Assembly (NCBI RefSeq): GCF_000004075.3
Contig: NC_026659.2
Coordinates: 20,168,272-20,232,271, forward strand
Source: Cucumis sativus
Taxonomy: Eukaryota; Streptophyta; Magnoliopsida; Cucurbitales; Cucurbitaceae
Direction: 5' to 3'
Length of the DNA stretch: 64,000 nucleotides
Shown here: piece by piece, positions 62,572 through 64,000 of the stretch
How the letters are laid out: each line of letters opens with the position of its first letter
How positions within the stretch are numbered: the stretch's first letter is position 1
The notes under the pieces: model-generated
Database searches by the model: none
Told to the model about the DNA's origin: nothing
The model's input: only the letters and a program-made list of their open reading frames with translations
Translations under genes and position numbers: made by a program

Positions 62572-63060
62572 ATGACTTATTTTGTTGTTCGTACGAATGA
62601 TTGCGTGCTAAAAATCTTTGATGTTCTAGTGAGCTCAGTATTCTTCATTTCACTTCGTTTTTTTCTTCTTTGTGATTTATTCTTCTCCTCTTCATATTAT
62701 TACTTCATATCCTCACTTTTTCTTGTTTGCAATTTCTTCATGATTTCTTCTTCTAGAATTTCTCCTTATTGTTTTTTCTTCTTGGTACAAGATCTAAACA
62801 ATATTGGTACATAATCTAAATGATAATGTACCAATATCAAAACGATAGTTGTCTATCCCAGATAGACAGAGAAAGAACGCTATCACTAATATATCATTTA
62901 GGATTTGATACAAGATTGTTTAAACTAGATACAATGGTATAAGATCGTTTAGATTTGGTACAAGGATACAAGATTGTGTAGGAAAATCGTTTAGATTGGT
63001 ACAATATCGGTTTTTTCACATGCGTGATTGATTAATCACATAATATATTTTTGTTATTTA
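62572..63060 (+). repeat. Dispersed repeat, copy 2 (partner at 52.2 kb)
   Basis: Same structure as 52.21-52.87 kb: CTTCATATTATTACTTC part, then GATCGTTTAGATTTGGTACA-like units (e.g. 62943-62964), then a TTGTTATTTAAT end. Units here are more decayed. Confidence 0.75.
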
Positions 63061-63301
63061 ATTACATTGTAAACTTGGGCTTTTTCCATTTTAAAAATTG
63101 TTCTAATGGTATCACATTATTTAATTTATGCACACATAAGAGAGTTCCAATATATCACAGCATTCAAACAATATTGTAGTCAAACACATAACAATAAAAC
63201 TTTAATTAACTTTAAATATTATCATCCAATAATCACAAATAATCCAAACACACAATAACATTGTGTATAATATGTATACTGGGTGGCCTCGAGGATTAAG
63301 G
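63061..63301. other. Short spacer, 3' UTR of the second ankyrin-PGG gene
   Basis: AT-rich sequence directly downstream (minus strand) of the stop codon at 63302; probably holds the 3' UTR and polyadenylation region. Confidence 0.45.
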
Positions 63302-63991
63302 TCAAGGACCTTGTTCTCTTTTAGGTGATTGATTATTTTTATTATCTTCTTCCACTTTTTCGGAATTATTCAACTGTTCAAGTGGGATGGGATCATCACT
63401 TCTCCTTTTAGGTGTCTTCCTGAAAATGGCACGGAGCATATCATAGAAAAGAGGAAGTTGCGATATGATGAAGAATAATGCAACGGGGAGAGAAGTAGCA
63501 AGGTAGATGATAACCGCCGTATTTTGAAGGCGATGACTAAGTAGAAAGTAGTGGCCTGCACAAAATGAAACCAACATCGCGACAATGGAGAAGAAAAGTG
63601 AGGAAAGGCCAATGAACAATCTACCAGGCAACTTGAAGCCAAAGCTTTTTTCGTCAAATCTCGACGTCAAAATTCCCAAGAACATAATCACTGAAGTCGA
63701 GGAGAGGCAAAGAGCAACAAGGGAAGCTATAGAGTAGATATAAAATCCTGTTTCCATTTCAAATGGCGAGGTACCATCGTTCCCATTACCGCCAGGGGCA
63801 GCCATGGCTGAAGTATAGGCGACCGTCACAACCAGACCAGCGACCACGGTGCATGAATCGGCGGTCTTGGCAAACCACTCCGCACCCTTTTTAGCTAGCT
63901 CCTCGTGTGTGGCGTAGAAGATGTTTCTTGCAAGTACTCCTTTGTTGTTGTGTTTAACAAAGAAATTGGGTTCCACTGAATCCCTCACGTA
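63302..63991 (-). CDS. Ankyrin-PGG protein, last exon only (gene runs off the window)
   Basis: An open exon of 229 codons plus stop; a splice acceptor (GAGCAG|TACGTG) at 63991-63993 lies at the same place as the acceptor of exon 8 of the gene at 44.1-47.8 kb. The product reads YVRDSVEPNFFVKHNNKGVL, the PGG motif (TSAMAAPGGNGNDG), four hydrophobic spans and a longer charged tail ending SPKREQGP. It aligns with the first ankyrin gene without gaps from YVR to the basic RRK/KRR before the tail. Upstream exons, including the ankyrin repeats, would lie beyond 64000. Confidence 0.88.
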   Translation of the reverse strand, partial: YVRDSVEPNFFVKHNNKGVLARNIFYATHEELAKKGAEWFAKTADSCTVVAGLVVTVAYTSAMAAPGGNGNDGTSPFEMETGFYIYSIASLVALCLSSTSVIMFLGILTSRFDEKSFGFKLPGRLFIGLSSLFFSIVAMLVSFCAGHYFLLSHRLQNTAVIIYLATSLPVALFFIISQLPLFYDMLRAIFRKTPKRRSDDPIPLEQLNNSEKVEEDNKNNQSPKREQGP

Positions 63992-64000
63992 CTGCTCATC

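Overview
The window is nuclear DNA of a flowering plant, most likely a cucurbit such as Cucumis (inference from AT richness and protein similarity; no species marker is present). The genes have GT-AG introns, plant families (plastid MinE, SUT2-type sucrose transporter, ankyrin-PGG proteins) and many degraded retrotransposons and MITEs.

Layout. 0.49-0.56 kb: a tRNA-Trp gene. 3.26-4.13 kb (+): a small one-membrane-span protein whose frame is broken at a C6 run. 4.1-9.1 kb: LTR-retrotransposon debris and a decayed minus-strand reading frame. 9.39-12.90 kb (+): plastid-division factor MinE, two exons, with LINE debris in its 2.8 kb intron. 14.20-15.83 kb (+): a four-exon, very divergent PCNA-like sliding clamp, the most unusual gene here. 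16.79-22.05 kb (-): SUT2/SUC3-type sucrose transporter, 14 exons. 24.18-25.86 kb: a solo-LTR-like sequence. 26.97-40.43 kb (-): a 21-exon gene for the plant CCAR1/DBC1-like nuclear protein RSA1/EMB1579. 44.11-47.79 kb (-): an eight-exon ankyrin-repeat/PGG membrane protein. 48-63.3 kb: gene-free, built of TATCA-type MITEs, LTR fragments, a copia solo LTR split by a Harbinger-like element, copia and CACTA coding relics and a dispersed repeat. 63.30-63.99 kb (-): last exon of a second ankyrin-PGG gene, cut by the window end.

The neighbouring host genes do not form a pathway. Their joint signal is ordinary plant gene order, with one locally duplicated family (ankyrin-PGG) whose copies are now separated by about 15 kb of transposon-derived DNA. 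Gene models were built by hand: splice sites were chosen so that the reading phase is kept across every intron and the protein fits its family.
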